Positions 5,445 to 6,048 of a stretch of 6,048 bases of DNA are shown one piece after another. The position numbers and the translations under genes were made by a program. The notes beneath the pieces are model-generated. The model saw only the letters and a program-made list of their open reading frames with translations, had not been told where the DNA came from and did not search any database. Origin of the DNA: Pseudomonadota bacterium (GTDB taxonomy: Bacteria; Pseudomonadota; Alphaproteobacteria; Rhizobiales; Aestuariivirgaceae); contig JAEKFU010000488.1 of NCBI GenBank assembly GCA_016522385.1, forward strand, positions 1 through 6,048, read 5' to 3'. The first letter of the stretch is position 1; every line of letters begins with the position of its first letter.

Positions 5445-6048
5445 TCACCTAACATTCGATTTGCCGGCAGCGGTCAATTCGTTGATCATTTGCCGAACTT
5501 CCCGCTCTGCTTGCGAAAGCTTTTCAGGATCGCGCGAGCGCAGCACAATATTTGCACCAAACCCGGTGCCTGTTTCAAAAGGGTAACTGCCGATGCCAAC
5601 CGTGTCGTATCTGGCCTGGATTTGCGAAAGCGGCACGCCAAGATCGCCCTCGGCGATATGCACTGCGACGGTTATGGTCCCCATGGCAATGCCACCGCGC
5701 AGTAGCGGCGCAACCTCCTCCAGCATCGCCTGCATGATTTTCGGCACTCCGGCCAAGACAAACACATTGCCAATGTGAAACCCCGGCGCCCGCGAAACCG
5801 GGTTGGCAATCAGCTTGCTGCCTTGCGGCATTCGCGCCATGCGCATCCGTGCCGGAGTCGCTTCCCGGCCGACCTCGCGGTAAAAGGATTTCAAAATGTC
5901 CACCGCGCGAGGATCATGACTAATCGGCACCCTAAAGGCTTTCGCTACCGCGTCAGCGGTAATGTCATCATGCGTCGGACCGATACCGCCGGTCGTGAAC
6001 ACATAGGTGTATCGATTGCGCAGCGCATTTAGTGCATCGACAATGTCC
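5445..6048 (-). CDS. CinA N-terminal (MoCF/molybdopterin-binding) domain protein, 5'-truncated by window edge
   Basis: The minus-strand frame stays open to the window edge and ends at TGA 5447-5445, giving the last 200 residues; the true start lies beyond base 6048. A GTG at 6002 is only an internal valine, since conserved family sequence (DIVDALNALRNRYTYVFTT) continues upstream of it. Seen: the MoCF signature TTGGIGPTHDD (visible residues 18-28), then MPQGSKLIANPVSRAPGF and NVFVLAGVPKIMQAML, typical of COG1058 competence/damage-inducible protein A. There is no C-terminal PncC/CinA amidase domain, so this is the short form common in alphaproteobacteria, usually about 250 residues. Known: the long CinA form has nucleotide (ADP-ribose) pyrophosphatase and NMN amidase activities and MoCF relatives bind molybdopterin; the role of the short form is unsettled. 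It converges on the kinase gene with a 33-base gap. Confidence 0.92.
   Translation of the reverse strand, partial: DIVDALNALRNRYTYVFTTGGIGPTHDDITADAVAKAFRVPISHDPRAVDILKSFYREVGREATPARMRMARMPQGSKLIANPVSRAPGFHIGNVFVLAGVPKIMQAMLEEVAPLLRGGIAMGTITVAVHIAEGDLGVPLSQIQARYDTVGIGSYPFETGTGFGANIVLRSRDPEKLSQAEREVRQMINELTAAGKSNVR

Noticed and set aside
5413..5470. Inverted repeat CTGCCGG/CCGGCAG spanning the kinase-CinA junction as a bidirectional terminator
   Set aside because: The arms are 44 bases apart, one lies inside the CinA-domain gene, and no T-run follows on either strand.

Overview
This window (6,048 bases) looks like ordinary chromosome of an alphaproteobacterium, most likely of the Rhizobiales/Hyphomicrobiales type. 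That view is inferred from GC-rich coding sequence, the form of the soluble PAS-hybrid kinase (H-box GGIAHDFNNLL), a Gpt-type xanthine phosphoribosyltransferase, a short CinA-domain protein and a tRNA-Leu(UAA) with encoded CCA. The genus cannot be fixed from the sequence alone. There is no insertion sequence, integrase, CRISPR array, rRNA or phage gene.

Layout, left to right. (1) The 3' two thirds of a YcaQ-family winged-helix protein, a family that includes DNA crosslink glycosylases, on +. (2) After a short gap holding a 7-bp inverted repeat, a two-domain protein on +: an N-terminal LuxI/FeeM-like GNAT acyltransferase fused to a C-terminal cyclic-nucleotide-binding domain. (3) A convergent tRNA-Leu(UAA) on -. 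(4) gpt, a purine-salvage phosphoribosyltransferase, on -, about 80 bases upstream of the tRNA. (5) A divergent control region of about 180 bases with a good promoter for gpt and, towards the kinase, an inverted repeat interlaced with a 10-base direct repeat. (6) A large soluble hybrid histidine kinase on + (three PAS-like modules, HisKA, HATPase, low-complexity linker, receiver). (7) A convergent CinA/MoCF-domain protein on -, whose N-terminus lies beyond the window edge.

The genes do not form one pathway. Transcription units are short: ycaQ-like and the acyltransferase may be read together; gpt and the tRNA may be read together; the kinase appears monocistronic within the window, with no partner regulator beside it. 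The least ordinary item is the acyltransferase-CNB fusion, which by its domains would be an N-acyltransferase gated by cAMP or cGMP. The next is the symmetrical repeat cluster in front of the kinase. I see no evidence for a larger undescribed multi-gene system here.
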